From Pseudohalioglobus lutimaris (lineage in GTDB: Bacteria; Pseudomonadota; Gammaproteobacteria; Pseudomonadales; Halieaceae), in NCBI RefSeq assembly GCF_002866825.1, contig NZ_PKUS01000002.1, positions 124,001-188,000 of the forward strand: a stretch of 64,000 bases of DNA. Direction: 5' to 3'. The notes beneath the pieces were generated by a model. That model was not told where the DNA came from. It saw nothing but the letters and a program-made list of their open reading frames with translations, and did not search any database. A program made the position numbers and the translations under genes. Of the stretch, positions 8,564 through 17,632 are shown piece after piece; positions within the stretch are counted from its first letter, which is position 1, and each line of letters begins with the position of its first letter.

Positions 8564-10606
8564 TCAGGCGCAGGGTTCAATATCCACCGTACAATCGTAG
8601 TAGCAGGCACCGCCTGCGATATCTGCCTTGTGGCCGGGAATCAGCGCGTTGACAGTCTGCCCGCTGGCACTCTCCCTGAGCCAGGCGCCCTTGGGCACAA
8701 AGACTGTACCGGGGCGTTGCCGTTCGCTGAACTTCAGCGGCAACTCAACATGGCCCTGGTCATTGTACAGGCGCACCGACTCACCCTCATTCAGTGACCG
8801 CTCGGCGGCATCCCGGGGGTGCATTTCACAGACCAGGTCGTCCCGCTGACCGTCGATACCACCAAAGGTTGAATTGATGCGTTTTTCGGATGCGGCGCTT
8901 ATCAGGATAAATGCTCGCGGTTGTTGCAGCGGGCGAAAGGCTGGCAGCCCCTGACCGCACTGTGCCTCCAGGGTCGCGCTGAATAACTCGACCTTACCGC
9001 TGGGAGTCGCGGGCAGTGCATCGCGAAACATGACCGCGCCCTGTTGCGCGCTCATGTCCACAACCTCTCCGGCGTCCAGTTGACTGGGTCGGCGCCCGCC
9101 GAGCACCTCGCCGTCAGTGAAGAGAGCCTGGTCCATCAGTTGCTCATCGGTATCCCGCAGGGCGGGGTCAGCAAAACCGAAACGCACTGCCAGGCGGCGA
9201 AACAATTCCATGTTGGAGACCGCTTCACCAACGGGCGCAATCACCGCTGCGGTGCGCTGCAGGTAGTGATGCCCGTATGCTTTGTACAGGTCACCGTACT
9301 CCAGGTGGCTGGCCGCCGGTAAAATCAAATCACAGCAGGCCATGGAGTCGGTCATGGAGATATCCGAGCCCACCACGAACACGTCTTCGCTGAGCAGGGC
9401 CTGACGCATCTCGGCAGCACGCGGGTGCACCGCGACAGGATTGTGGTTGTATATGAATAAACCCTTGATCGGCAGTTCGGAACCGGGGTCCAGGATGTGT
9501 CGCGGAAGGTCCAGTACGTTAAATTCACGGCTGTCACCACAGCGCAATTGCGGGCACGCCAGGGCCTCATCGGCGACGGGGAAGAACCCGGACACATCAC
9601 AAATGCCGGCACCACTGCTGCCAAGGTTGCCGGTAAGAGCAGGCAGGGCCATCATCGCCCGCAGGCCTGATCCGCCGTTTCGATTGCGCTCAGGGCCCAC
9701 GCCCACGGAAATGATCGCGGGCGCGATATCACACCACCAGCGGGCAAACTGTGCAATGGACGCTGTACTCAGCCCGCAGAGCTGCGCTGCCCGTTCGGGC
9801 GTGTAGTAGGCCGCCTCGGCAAGAAATGCCTCCGCACCGTGCACGTGCTCGTCAATAAACGCATGGTCCAGACCACCCTGCTCCGCTATCAGCGTCGCCA
9901 CGGCGTAAGCCAGCACCACATCTGTACCCGGCAGCAATGGCAGGTGCAGGTCGGCGTCATCGGCTATGCGCGTGCGCCGAGGATCAACCACCACCACTTT
10001 GGCACCGCGCTTGCGTGCGTCGCGAATCAGCGTGGTCAGATGCAGGTTGCAGGCGGTGATGTTGTTGCCCCAGATGACGATCAGGGCCGCCTCGCCAATT
10101 TCCGCGTAAGGCGTTCCGCCCACATCTCCGAATACGCTGTCCCAGGCCGCGCTGGAGACACCCGCGCACAGCGGTGAGGAGTCCACCTGACTGGCACCCA
10201 GTCGATTAAAGAAGCGCCTGTCCATGGACCGCCCGGCGAGTAGCCCCATGGGGCCGCCGTACGTCAGCGGCGCAATCGCCTGGGCACCGTAAGCATCAAT
10301 GATTTCCCGAAACTGCTGATAGACAATATCCAGCGCCTCATCCCAGGTCACCGGCCGGTAGGCACCGCTGCCGGGTGGACCGTCGAGCACCATGGGCTGG
10401 CGCAGACGACCGTGGCCGTGAACCTGCCGCGGCATGGCCTGTGCGACCTTGGCGCAAATCTTCCCGCGGGTGAACGGATTGGCGCTGCTACCACGCACAG
10501 CGACCACTTTACCGTCCCTGCGGGTAACCGAGAGGCTGCAGGTATCGGCGCAGTCCAGTGGGCACACCGAGGGGAAGACCCCATCGGGGCTGACGGGTTG
10601 GTTCAT
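8564..10606 (-). CDS. Molybdopterin-dependent oxidoreductase with N-terminal 4Fe-4S site
   Basis: 680 residues of the DMSO-reductase/formate-dehydrogenase superfamily. Cys15, Cys19, Cys23 and Cys51 form a CX3CX3CX27C cluster site. The MGD-binding catalytic body follows, with VIWGNNITACNL, VVVDPRRTR and GSDISMTDSMACCDLILPAASHLE. The C-terminal domain contains MHPRDAAER. A Cys in DSSPLCAG may be the molybdenum ligand. There is no Tat signal, so it should act in the cytoplasm. No gene for an electron-transfer or membrane subunit lies beside it. Its substrate is unknown. Its leader holds a short direct repeat (10627-10659). Confidence 0.85.
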   Translation of the reverse strand: MNQPVSPDGVFPSVCPLDCADTCSLSVTRRDGKVVAVRGSSANPFTRGKICAKVAQAMPRQVHGHGRLRQPMVLDGPPGSGAYRPVTWDEALDIVYQQFREIIDAYGAQAIAPLTYGGPMGLLAGRSMDRRFFNRLGASQVDSSPLCAGVSSAAWDSVFGDVGGTPYAEIGEAALIVIWGNNITACNLHLTTLIRDARKRGAKVVVVDPRRTRIADDADLHLPLLPGTDVVLAYAVATLIAEQGGLDHAFIDEHVHGAEAFLAEAAYYTPERAAQLCGLSTASIAQFARWWCDIAPAIISVGVGPERNRNGGSGLRAMMALPALTGNLGSSGAGICDVSGFFPVADEALACPQLRCGDSREFNVLDLPRHILDPGSELPIKGLFIYNHNPVAVHPRAAEMRQALLSEDVFVVGSDISMTDSMACCDLILPAASHLEYGDLYKAYGHHYLQRTAAVIAPVGEAVSNMELFRRLAVRFGFADPALRDTDEQLMDQALFTDGEVLGGRRPSQLDAGEVVDMSAQQGAVMFRDALPATPSGKVELFSATLEAQCGQGLPAFRPLQQPRAFILISAASEKRINSTFGGIDGQRDDLVCEMHPRDAAERSLNEGESVRLYNDQGHVELPLKFSERQRPGTVFVPKGAWLRESASGQTVNALIPGHKADIAGGACYYDCTVDIEPCA

Positions 10607-10626
10607 CGCTCAGGCCCTCTTCTTTG

Positions 10627-10659
10627 TTCGTGCTTCGTTCTCTATTCGTGCTTCGTTCT
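10627..10659. repeat. 15-bp direct repeat, period 18
   Basis: TTCGTGCTTCGTTCT occurs exactly at 10627-10641 and 10645-10659, in the leader between purU and the molybdopterin oxidoreductase. It could be a simple duplication or a paired binding site; nothing else supports a role. Confidence 0.6.
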
Positions 10660-10703
10660 TTCTTCGAAATAGCTTTGCGTTGGCGACAACGTTTGCGGCC
10701 AGA

Positions 10704-11570
10704 CTAGGGATTGAAGACCACGGTTTTATTCCCACGCACAATCACCCTGTCTTCCAGGTGATAGCGCAACCCCCGGGACAGCACGGACCGCTCCACATCG
10801 CGGCCCAGGCGCACCAGGTCATCCTTGCTGCTGGCATGACTTACGCGCACCACATCCTGTTCAATAATCGGCCCCTCGTCGAGATCCTCGGTGACATAGT
10901 GACAGGTCGCGCCAATCAGCTTGACTCCTCGATCATGCGCTTTCTGATAAGGGTTGGCGCCGATAAACGAGGGCAGAAAGCTGTGGTGTATGTTAATCAG
11001 CTGGCCCGCGTACTGCGCGCACAGCCGTGGGGGAATGATCTGCATGTAGCGGGCCAGAACAATTGTCTCCCCGCGGTGACGACCGACGATGTCTTCCATC
11101 TCGGCAAACGCAGCGTCCTTGTCATCCTTTGCTACTGGCACGTAATGAAACGGGATGCCATGCCATTCCACCATGCTGCGCAGGTTCTCATGGTTGGAAA
11201 TAACGCAGGGGATGTCGCAGTCGAGATCGCCGCTGTGCCAACGGTGCAAAATATCTGCAATGCAGTGCGATGCGTGACTGGCAAAGACAACAACTCTTCG
11301 CTTGCACTGGTTGTCGCGTAGATACCACTTCATATCGAAGCCCTGGGCCAGCCTGCCAAACTCGTCGGCAAAGCCGTCCAGGTCGATATCAAGATTCCTG
11401 ACATCAATCACGTTACGCATGAAAAACCAGCGCTCTGACAAATCAGTATGGTTATTCGATTCCAGCAACGAGCCACCATGCGCGGCGACAAATGATGACA
11501 CCGCTGCTACCAGGCCCACCTGATCGGGAGAAGATATGACTAAAGTATAACTCTGGGGAAACTGCGCCAT
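10704..11570 (-). CDS. purU: Formyltetrahydrofolate deformylase
   Basis: 288 residues, close to the E. coli PurU length (280). An N-terminal ACT domain (YTLVISSPDQVGLVAAVSSF) is followed by the formyltransferase-like hydrolase domain with CVISNHENL, PFHYVPV, INIHHSFLPSFIGANPY, and GATCHYVTEDLDEGPII containing the catalytic Asp. It converts 10-formyl-THF to formate and THF, balancing one-carbon pools. The ATG at 11570 is preferred over a TTG eleven codons upstream because it begins exactly at the ACT domain. It lies upstream of, and in line with, the molybdopterin oxidoreductase. A link through formate is tempting but unproven. Confidence 0.95.
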   Translation of the reverse strand: MAQFPQSYTLVISSPDQVGLVAAVSSFVAAHGGSLLESNNHTDLSERWFFMRNVIDVRNLDIDLDGFADEFGRLAQGFDMKWYLRDNQCKRRVVVFASHASHCIADILHRWHSGDLDCDIPCVISNHENLRSMVEWHGIPFHYVPVAKDDKDAAFAEMEDIVGRHRGETIVLARYMQIIPPRLCAQYAGQLINIHHSFLPSFIGANPYQKAHDRGVKLIGATCHYVTEDLDEGPIIEQDVVRVSHASSKDDLVRLGRDVERSVLSRGLRYHLEDRVIVRGNKTVVFNP

Positions 11571-11677
11571 GGTGAATAGGGTCTCTGCCTGCCTGAAGAG
11601 CAAACAGCTATTCTAACCCTGATGGGGAAGCAACAGATAGTCAGCACAAGCGGCGCTGACATTGCCCGCCGCTTTGA

Positions 11678-11917
11678 TCAGGACTCAGCGGACTCCAGGG
11701 CGCAGGCCGGGTCTTTTTCGCCCCTGGAATCCAGGTCCAGAATGTACCAGAGGTAACAACGGGAAAAGATTCCGTTGAGAATAAGGAACAGCGAACATAT
11801 AGCCACAAACCACTCAATGCCGTTGATGTGCTCGCGAGTGACCGTCAATAATGCCAGGGCGATGCCCAGCATCAGGCGGAACACTCGCTCTGCATTGCCC
11901 AGGTTGCGTTCTATCAT
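11678..11917 (-). CDS. DUF2892 small inner-membrane protein
   Basis: 79 residues beginning MIERNLGNAERVFRLMLGIAL, the typical DUF2892 (YgaP membrane-domain-like) start. It has two hydrophobic segments at about 12-28 and 36-55 and a charged tail. Function is unknown; relatives are small membrane proteins, sometimes fused to rhodanese. It lies 30 bp after folE on the same strand and could be cotranscribed with it. Confidence 0.75.
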   Translation of the reverse strand: MIERNLGNAERVFRLMLGIALALLTVTREHINGIEWFVAICSLFLILNGIFSRCYLWYILDLDSRGEKDPACALESAES

Positions 11918-11947
11918 CTTGCATATGCCTCCATACCGCGCCGCCGG

Positions 11948-12631
11948 TCAGGACGTGAGAAACTCTGCACGACAACGCTCGTCGTGACGGAACTGACCGC
12001 CCAGGGCCGAGGTACGGGTCGAGGAAGTGGCGTCCATCACCCCGCGTGCTTTCACGCAGTAGTGCGCGGCGTCGATGACCACGGCGACGTCTTCCGTTCC
12101 CAGCAAAGTCTGCAAAGCAACCATGATCTGGCGCGTCAATCGCTCCTGCACCTGCGGGCGCTGGGCGAAAAAACGCACAATGCGGTTGATCTTGGAAAGC
12201 CCGATCACTCTGCCCTTGGGCACGTAGGCAACGCGTGCGCTGCCATCAATCGTGATGAAGTGATGCTCACAGGTACTCACCAGGGTAATGTCGTCCACGC
12301 GCACCATCTCGTCCACGCCCATCTTGTTTTCGATAGCAGTCGCCTTCGGGAAGCGGCTGTAGTCGAGCCCGCTGAAGATTTCGTCAACGTACATCCTGGC
12401 GATGCGCTTGGGTGTATCGCAGAGGCTATCGTCGGTCAGGTCCAGCTCAAGTGCCTGGGCAATATCCACAAACGCATCGCGGATACGCTCTACCTTCTGG
12501 TCGCGAGTAAGGCCGTTGTGCAGCATCGGCGTTTCCAGGCCGTGCTCAACCAGTGCATCACGCACCCTGCGGGCGTCCTCGGACAAGGCCTGGACGGGGG
12601 CGGCAATGGACTCCATCAGTGCTGTCTTCAT
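11948..12631 (-). CDS. folE: GTP cyclohydrolase I
   Basis: 227 residues. The conserved FolE blocks are clear: [38 protein letters not shown] (zinc Cys and His residues), [26 protein letters not shown] and [10 protein letters not shown]. It makes 7,8-dihydroneopterin triphosphate, the first step of folate or pterin synthesis. I use the ATG at 12631, with GGAG 10 nt upstream; a longer frame adds 22 unrelated residues. The DUF2892 gene follows at 30 bp. Confidence 0.95.
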   Translation of the reverse strand: MKTALMESIAAPVQALSEDARRVRDALVEHGLETPMLHNGLTRDQKVERIRDAFVDIAQALELDLTDDSLCDTPKRIARMYVDEIFSGLDYSRFPKATAIENKMGVDEMVRVDDITLVSTCEHHFITIDGSARVAYVPKGRVIGLSKINRIVRFFAQRPQVQERLTRQIMVALQTLLGTEDVAVVIDAAHYCVKARGVMDATSSTRTSALGGQFRHDERCRAEFLTS

Positions 12632-12733
12632 AAAGGGTACTCTCCGTGAATTCTTCGTATGTAGGCCAGCCCGCGCCGGCAGATATTTGTCATGCAAAAT
12701 CAGAGTTAGTTACGCGCAAGAAACGGTGCCGGA

Positions 12734-13645
12734 TCATCCCAGCAGGTCAGTCAATGCCGGCGCAAGTGACGGAAACTCGAACTGAAAGCCGTGGGCCAGC
12801 ACACGTGCAGGTTCAACGCGTTGCCCCTTGAGCAGGATTTCTTCAGCGAACTCCCCGAGCATCAATCTCGCAACCGGCGCTGGCAGGGGTATAAAAGCCG
12901 GCCGCTGCAGCACCTTGCCCAACACTCTGGCAAACTCACCCTGACGCAGTGGGTTCGGCGCCGTGCCGTTGAACACACCGCTACAGGAGGGGTTCTCCAG
13001 CAGCCACAGCATCATGGAGACCAGGTCAGTCACATGAATCCATGACCACCACTGCGCCCCACCGCCCAGCGGGCCACCCAGCCCTGCTTTGGCCGGGCCC
13101 AGCATCTCGGGCAGTGGTCCGCCGTCAGCACCCAGCACGACGCCTGTGCGTAAAAGGCAGAGGCGCGTGTTGTCTGCCAGACCCGCCCGGGCCGCGTCCT
13201 CCCAGTCGGAGCATAGCTGATGACTGTACCCGGACGCGCCTGCGGACACCTCGGTGAGAATCTCATCTCCGCGGTGCCCGTACCAGCCTATTGCCGAGCC
13301 GCTGACGAGGGTTTCCGGTGTATAGCGCTGGGCATTGCACCAGGCCACCACGTCGCGCGTCATATTCACTCTACTATCGCGAAAAAGAGCCTTGCGAGAT
13401 GCGTTCCAGCGTCCGCTGTTGAGTGGCTCTCCGGCCAGGTTAACCACGGCTGACCGCCCCTCAGGCGCCTGGAAATCATCCAGCGACTGGATATAGGTCA
13501 CGCCCGCGTGTTGCTCTCGCGGTGAACGACTCAGGACCGTGACGGCAACCCCGCGTGCGCTCAGGGCGGCAATCAGGTGGCCACCGATAAAGCCGGTGCC
13601 GCCGGTGACCAGGACGCTCCCCGGCAAGGGGACTGCATTCATCAT
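12734..13645 (-). CDS. TIGR01777-type NAD(P)-dependent epimerase (YfcH-like)
   Basis: 303 residues of the extended SDR superfamily. The N-terminal cofactor site is VLVTGGTGFIGGHL. It has VVNLAGEPL and SGSAIGWYGHRGD, where the YGHRG segment typifies the YfcH/SDR39U1 group, then LLRTGVVLGADGG and a C-terminal EILLKGQRVEPARVLAHGF. The reaction is unknown for the family. It lies just upstream of folE on the same strand (about 100 bp) and is divergent from the acylase gene. Confidence 0.88.
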   Translation of the reverse strand: MMNAVPLPGSVLVTGGTGFIGGHLIAALSARGVAVTVLSRSPREQHAGVTYIQSLDDFQAPEGRSAVVNLAGEPLNSGRWNASRKALFRDSRVNMTRDVVAWCNAQRYTPETLVSGSAIGWYGHRGDEILTEVSAGASGYSHQLCSDWEDAARAGLADNTRLCLLRTGVVLGADGGPLPEMLGPAKAGLGGPLGGGAQWWSWIHVTDLVSMMLWLLENPSCSGVFNGTAPNPLRQGEFARVLGKVLQRPAFIPLPAPVARLMLGEFAEEILLKGQRVEPARVLAHGFQFEFPSLAPALTDLLG

Positions 13646-13944
13646 CTACATTTCTCCCGGCCTCAGTTAAAGGCCGCTGGTAGCTTAATCTCGTTACGCA
13701 GCGCAAATATTGGGTCCGCAGCGGGTCGCAATGATTGAGGGACGCCTGCCCGCTTACCATGACTTCCCGCTCACCAATCAACTCGCGCGGCCCGCGCTCC
13801 AGCGCGCTGGATACAGTTGATACGCTCAGTGCATATAATCTGATCACCACGTCGCTGGCACCATGCGGCTGGATTTTGCGGCGGGTGCACGGCATATTAC
13901 CCGTTGAGGAAAACGATAACGATAATGACAAGGACGCCCCCTCG

Positions 13945-16431
13945 ATGCGCACTCTCCACCGTATTACCGTCGCCGCCATTCTCGGCCTGGCTATCACCGC
14001 CTGTAGCGACTCATCAGACAGGAGCCCAGGCGCACCGGTAGAACCGCCTGTTGAGCCACCCGTAGAACCCACCCTGTCTGCGCAGATCCGTCGCACCGAG
14101 TATGGCATCCCCCATATCAAGGCTGACGACTGGGCCAGCCTGGGCTATGGCTATGGCTACGCTTACTCGCAGGACAATTTCTGCGTCACCATGCGCGAGG
14201 TGGCGCTGGCCAGTGGTCGCTGGGCTGAATTCACCGGCGAGGACATAGACCGCGACTTTCTATCGCGCTATATCAACGGTACCAAAGAAGAGTTCACCGC
14301 GGACTTCTTCAACAAACTGCCCCAGCGCGATCAAGAGCTGATCACTGGCTATGCCGCAGGCATGGCCCGCTACCTCAATGAAACCGGCGTGGATAACCTG
14401 CCGGAAGGTGAGAATGGCTGCCGCGGCGAGCCCTGGGTATTCTCCCCTGACCGCATCGACCTGATGATGTACCTGCGCAAGATTGCCCTGCAGGCCAGCA
14501 CAGACCAGGGCATAGTCCGTGGCGCTATCCTCGCTGTTAAAGGCCCGGACGCCCTGCAAATGGCAAATATTGACTCCATGGAGGTCAGGCCGGGTCTCAA
14601 GCGCGACCTGGCCGCCATGGGGCGCGAGATTCGCCCCTCCGAGGTGGGCAGTAATGCCATCGCCCTGGGCAGCGACGCCACGCAGAACGGCGGCGGCCTG
14701 TTACTGGGCAACCCTCACCAACCCTGGAACGGCAGTGGTCGCTGGTATGAAGCACATCTGACCATACCGGGTGAATACGATGCCGCAGGCGCTTCCCTGC
14801 AGGGTTTGCCCTGGATTGCCATCGGCTTCACCCGCGACGTGGCCTGGACGCATACCGTTGACTACGCCACTCGATTTACACTGTATGAGGTGCCGCTGAA
14901 TCCCGACGATCCCATGCAATATGAGTACGACGGCGAATGGCGGGACATTGTGACGACCACGGTGTCCGCACAACAGTTACTTGAGGACGGCACTGTAGAG
15001 ACGCAGGAGCACACTTTTTACAGCACCCAGTACGGCCTCGTATTGGACCTGGGCGGCGTCAACCCGGCTATCGGCGGCTGGCCGACTTTTGCCGGCACCC
15101 TGATGACCATGCGCGACGCCAACCTGGATACGGGTCTGCGTTCCCTGCGCCAGTGGGTGGAGAAGGCCCAGGCAACCAACATGGAAGAGTACCGGCAAGC
15201 GCTGCGCCACATCGGCAACCCGGTGTTCCACGAGTTCGCGGCAGACCGCAACGGTGGCATGTTCTATGGCCAGATCAGCGCCGTACCCCATGTCGACCAG
15301 GCCAAACTGGACCAGTGCCTGACCGGCATTGGCGCACTGGTCGCCGGTGCCACCACCAACGCCTTTATCGGCCTGGACGGCAGCCGCTCTGCCTGCGAAT
15401 GGGGCGAGGACGCGGACAGCCCGGAAGGCAGCAACCTGTTTGGACTGTCCTCCCACCCGCAGATACTCGGCACCGGCACTGCCGGCAACAGCAACAACAG
15501 CTACTGGCTGACCGATGTAACGCGGCCGCTGGAAGGCTTTCCCGTGGTCTTCGGCTGGATGGGCCACGAGGGCAATCAGCAGTTCCTGCGTACACGCATC
15601 ACCCACAGCATGATCGCGGACAGACTGGCGGGCGGCGACGAACTCAGCGAAACGCCGCTATTCGACCAGGAAACGCTCAAGACCCTGATGTACAGCAACC
15701 GGGTGCACGGCGCGGAACTGGTGCTGGACGATGTGCTGCAGATCTGCGATGAGTACCTCAACAATCCCGAGGCGGACCCGGCCAATGCCCCGGCGCTGGC
15801 AGACACTTGCGAGGTGCTCTCCAACTGGGACCGCAGAGTAAACGTGGACAGCCGCGGCGCGCAGGTGTTCACCGAGTTCTGGGCGGGCATACGCGACACC
15901 TATGGCAGCCCCTACCAGAACGTGGTGGTCAGCGATGAATTCTGGGCGGTGGATTTTGACCCCGCCAATCCGATTGGCACACCGGCGGGCATAGACCTGA
16001 CGGTACAGGCCAACCGTGACCTGGTGATAGAAAAACTACTGCAGGCCAACCAGCGCCTGACCGATGCCGGCGTGGCGCTGGGTGCGCCCTGGGGCGAAGT
16101 GCAATTTCTTGAGCGCAACAACGAACGCGTGCCCATACACGGCGGCGCCGGCACCATGGGCGTGTTTGGTGCCATCAGTGCCAGCCTGCAGGAAGGCGGC
16201 TACAAGAACCCGCGCGCCGGCAATTCCTATATACAGGTAGTGACCTGGGATGAGAGCGAGTGCCCCATCGCCGACACCATTCTCACCCACTCCCAGAGTG
16301 TGCAGCCGGATTCAGATTATTACGCCGATCAGACCAGGCTTTACGCCGACAAGCGCTGGGTGCGCTTCCCCTTCTGCGAGGATGAGATACAGGCCGCCCA
16401 GATCGGCGAGACGTTGGTTCTGGAGGAGTAA
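13945..16431 (+). CDS. Penicillin/AHL acylase-family lipoprotein
   Basis: 828 residues. A lipoprotein signal (lipobox ITAC) is followed by SDSSDRS and a tandem PVEPPVEP linker. The acylase body begins RRTEYGIPHIKADDWASLGYGYGYA, the N-terminal nucleophile family alpha-subunit pattern. The beta subunit should start by self-cleavage at Ser236 in EVGSNAIALG, and NPHQPW follows. It resembles PvdQ/aculeacin-type acylases, which remove fatty acyl chains from AHLs, lipopeptides or siderophore precursors; the natural substrate is unknown. I start at the ATG at 13945 with AAGGA upstream; an in-frame extension of 70 residues precedes the signal peptide and is unlikely. The enzyme should be anchored in the envelope. 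Confidence 0.85.
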   Translation: MRTLHRITVAAILGLAITACSDSSDRSPGAPVEPPVEPPVEPTLSAQIRRTEYGIPHIKADDWASLGYGYGYAYSQDNFCVTMREVALASGRWAEFTGEDIDRDFLSRYINGTKEEFTADFFNKLPQRDQELITGYAAGMARYLNETGVDNLPEGENGCRGEPWVFSPDRIDLMMYLRKIALQASTDQGIVRGAILAVKGPDALQMANIDSMEVRPGLKRDLAAMGREIRPSEVGSNAIALGSDATQNGGGLLLGNPHQPWNGSGRWYEAHLTIPGEYDAAGASLQGLPWIAIGFTRDVAWTHTVDYATRFTLYEVPLNPDDPMQYEYDGEWRDIVTTTVSAQQLLEDGTVETQEHTFYSTQYGLVLDLGGVNPAIGGWPTFAGTLMTMRDANLDTGLRSLRQWVEKAQATNMEEYRQALRHIGNPVFHEFAADRNGGMFYGQISAVPHVDQAKLDQCLTGIGALVAGATTNAFIGLDGSRSACEWGEDADSPEGSNLFGLSSHPQILGTGTAGNSNNSYWLTDVTRPLEGFPVVFGWMGHEGNQQFLRTRITHSMIADRLAGGDELSETPLFDQETLKTLMYSNRVHGAELVLDDVLQICDEYLNNPEADPANAPALADTCEVLSNWDRRVNVDSRGAQVFTEFWAGIRDTYGSPYQNVVVSDEFWAVDFDPANPIGTPAGIDLTVQANRDLVIEKLLQANQRLTDAGVALGAPWGEVQFLERNNERVPIHGGAGTMGVFGAISASLQEGGYKNPRAGNSYIQVVTWDESECPIADTILTHSQSVQPDSDYYADQTRLYADKRWVRFPFCEDEIQAAQIGETLVLEE

Positions 16432-16506
16432 GCTGACCGCCCCCACCAGGGCGGTAGTGATCTATCGCAACGGAAAGTTTGCCTGATCCTTATCGGCAAA
16501 GTGGGC

Positions 16507-17577
16507 TCAGGCCGGACTTAGAAACACGCCGGCGTCCACGTCGACGCAATGTTGCAGGTGGCGCTGTATCATCGTCAGGAACATCGCATCACTGCGCTCT
16601 GCCGGCGCGGAGAAACTGGCGCCCAGTATGGTGATCATCAGGCCGTGCATCGCCTGCTCACGGTACTGCTGCCAGCAGTCGTCAAAGCCGAGAGCCACAT
16701 CGTGACTGGCAAGCAACTCACTGTACTCCCGCACCAGGTCCTGCTCCCAGTTGCGGCGATCGTCAATGTCCACGCTGCCCCCCATGAAGTAAGCGAGGTC
16801 GGTCAATGGACTGGCATAGCTGGTGGTCTGCCAGTCAACGGTACAGGCCGTGCCTCCATCAAACAGAATGTTCTCGCTGCGAAAGTCACCATGGGCCAGG
16901 GTTTTGGGTGCTGCGCTGCGGGTGGCGAATATACTGTGGTGCTCAACATAACGCGCCCCGAAGGCCACGCATTCACTGCCGATGCCATGCCCGAAGCGTT
17001 CCAGGAACCCCGGCCAGTATTGCTGCAGCAGCGCCTGCCCAAACTCGCCACCGTCGCGGGCATGAAACATGATGTGGTCCCGCTCCTTCAGGGTATCATC
17101 GCCATAGAAAGCCGCCGCAAGTTTGGCTGCCTCAGCCATGGCCACGCGCGTATGTGCCAGGGATTCACCCACCAACTGACTGCCGGGTTCTGCCGGTGCC
17201 ATGTCTTCCATTGCGGTGGTAAACAGCTGGCGGTCGTCGCTGATCTCATTAGCATAAATAGCCGGCGTGCGCATGGCAGTGCGCGCGGCGAGGTGGCGGT
17301 AGAACATGACTTCGGTGTAGTAGGCGCCCTGGGCGCCCGCCATCATCCGCGCGGTTTCGTCCTCCGCCGGAAACTTGATAATCAATGACGCGGGGGCACT
17401 GCCCCGCTCCCCCTCGTACTGCAAAACGAAGCGGGCGTTGTCGCCCATCTTGCCGGTGCCGATGATGCTGTGCTCAAAACCGCTGACTGCGCCATCGCCC
17501 AGATACCCTGAGTCCTTGAGTGCCCGGGTCATCCATTCGGGCGTGACCTCATCCGGGCGCGAGACTATATCTACCAT
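16507..17577 (-). CDS. Aminoglycoside-phosphotransferase-fold kinase-like protein
   Basis: 356 residues of the APH / ecdysteroid-kinase-like group. A Lys in ASLIIKFPAEDE fits the ATP-binding lysine. The catalytic loop is LAHGDFRSENILF and the metal site is TVDWQTTSYASPLTDLAYFMGG. Relatives sit among acyl-CoA and steroid or terpenoid degradation genes and phosphorylate small molecules. The ribosome site AGGAATGA precedes the ATG. It lies downstream of the 387-residue unknown gene and an enoyl-CoA hydratase on the same strand, so I read them as one cluster. Confidence 0.8.
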   Translation of the reverse strand: MVDIVSRPDEVTPEWMTRALKDSGYLGDGAVSGFEHSIIGTGKMGDNARFVLQYEGERGSAPASLIIKFPAEDETARMMAGAQGAYYTEVMFYRHLAARTAMRTPAIYANEISDDRQLFTTAMEDMAPAEPGSQLVGESLAHTRVAMAEAAKLAAAFYGDDTLKERDHIMFHARDGGEFGQALLQQYWPGFLERFGHGIGSECVAFGARYVEHHSIFATRSAAPKTLAHGDFRSENILFDGGTACTVDWQTTSYASPLTDLAYFMGGSVDIDDRRNWEQDLVREYSELLASHDVALGFDDCWQQYREQAMHGLMITILGASFSAPAERSDAMFLTMIQRHLQHCVDVDAGVFLSPA

Positions 17578-17632
17578 TGGTTCATTCCTGTTGCGTAATT
17601 AAACGTCTATGCAGTGTCACTGATTGCGGTCA

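Noticed and set aside
10434-11321. Long plus-strand open frame (295 codons) across the purU region
   Set aside because: It lies antisense to purU and the molybdopterin gene, has no family motif and low-complexity Ser/Phe sequence; a GC-rich shadow frame.
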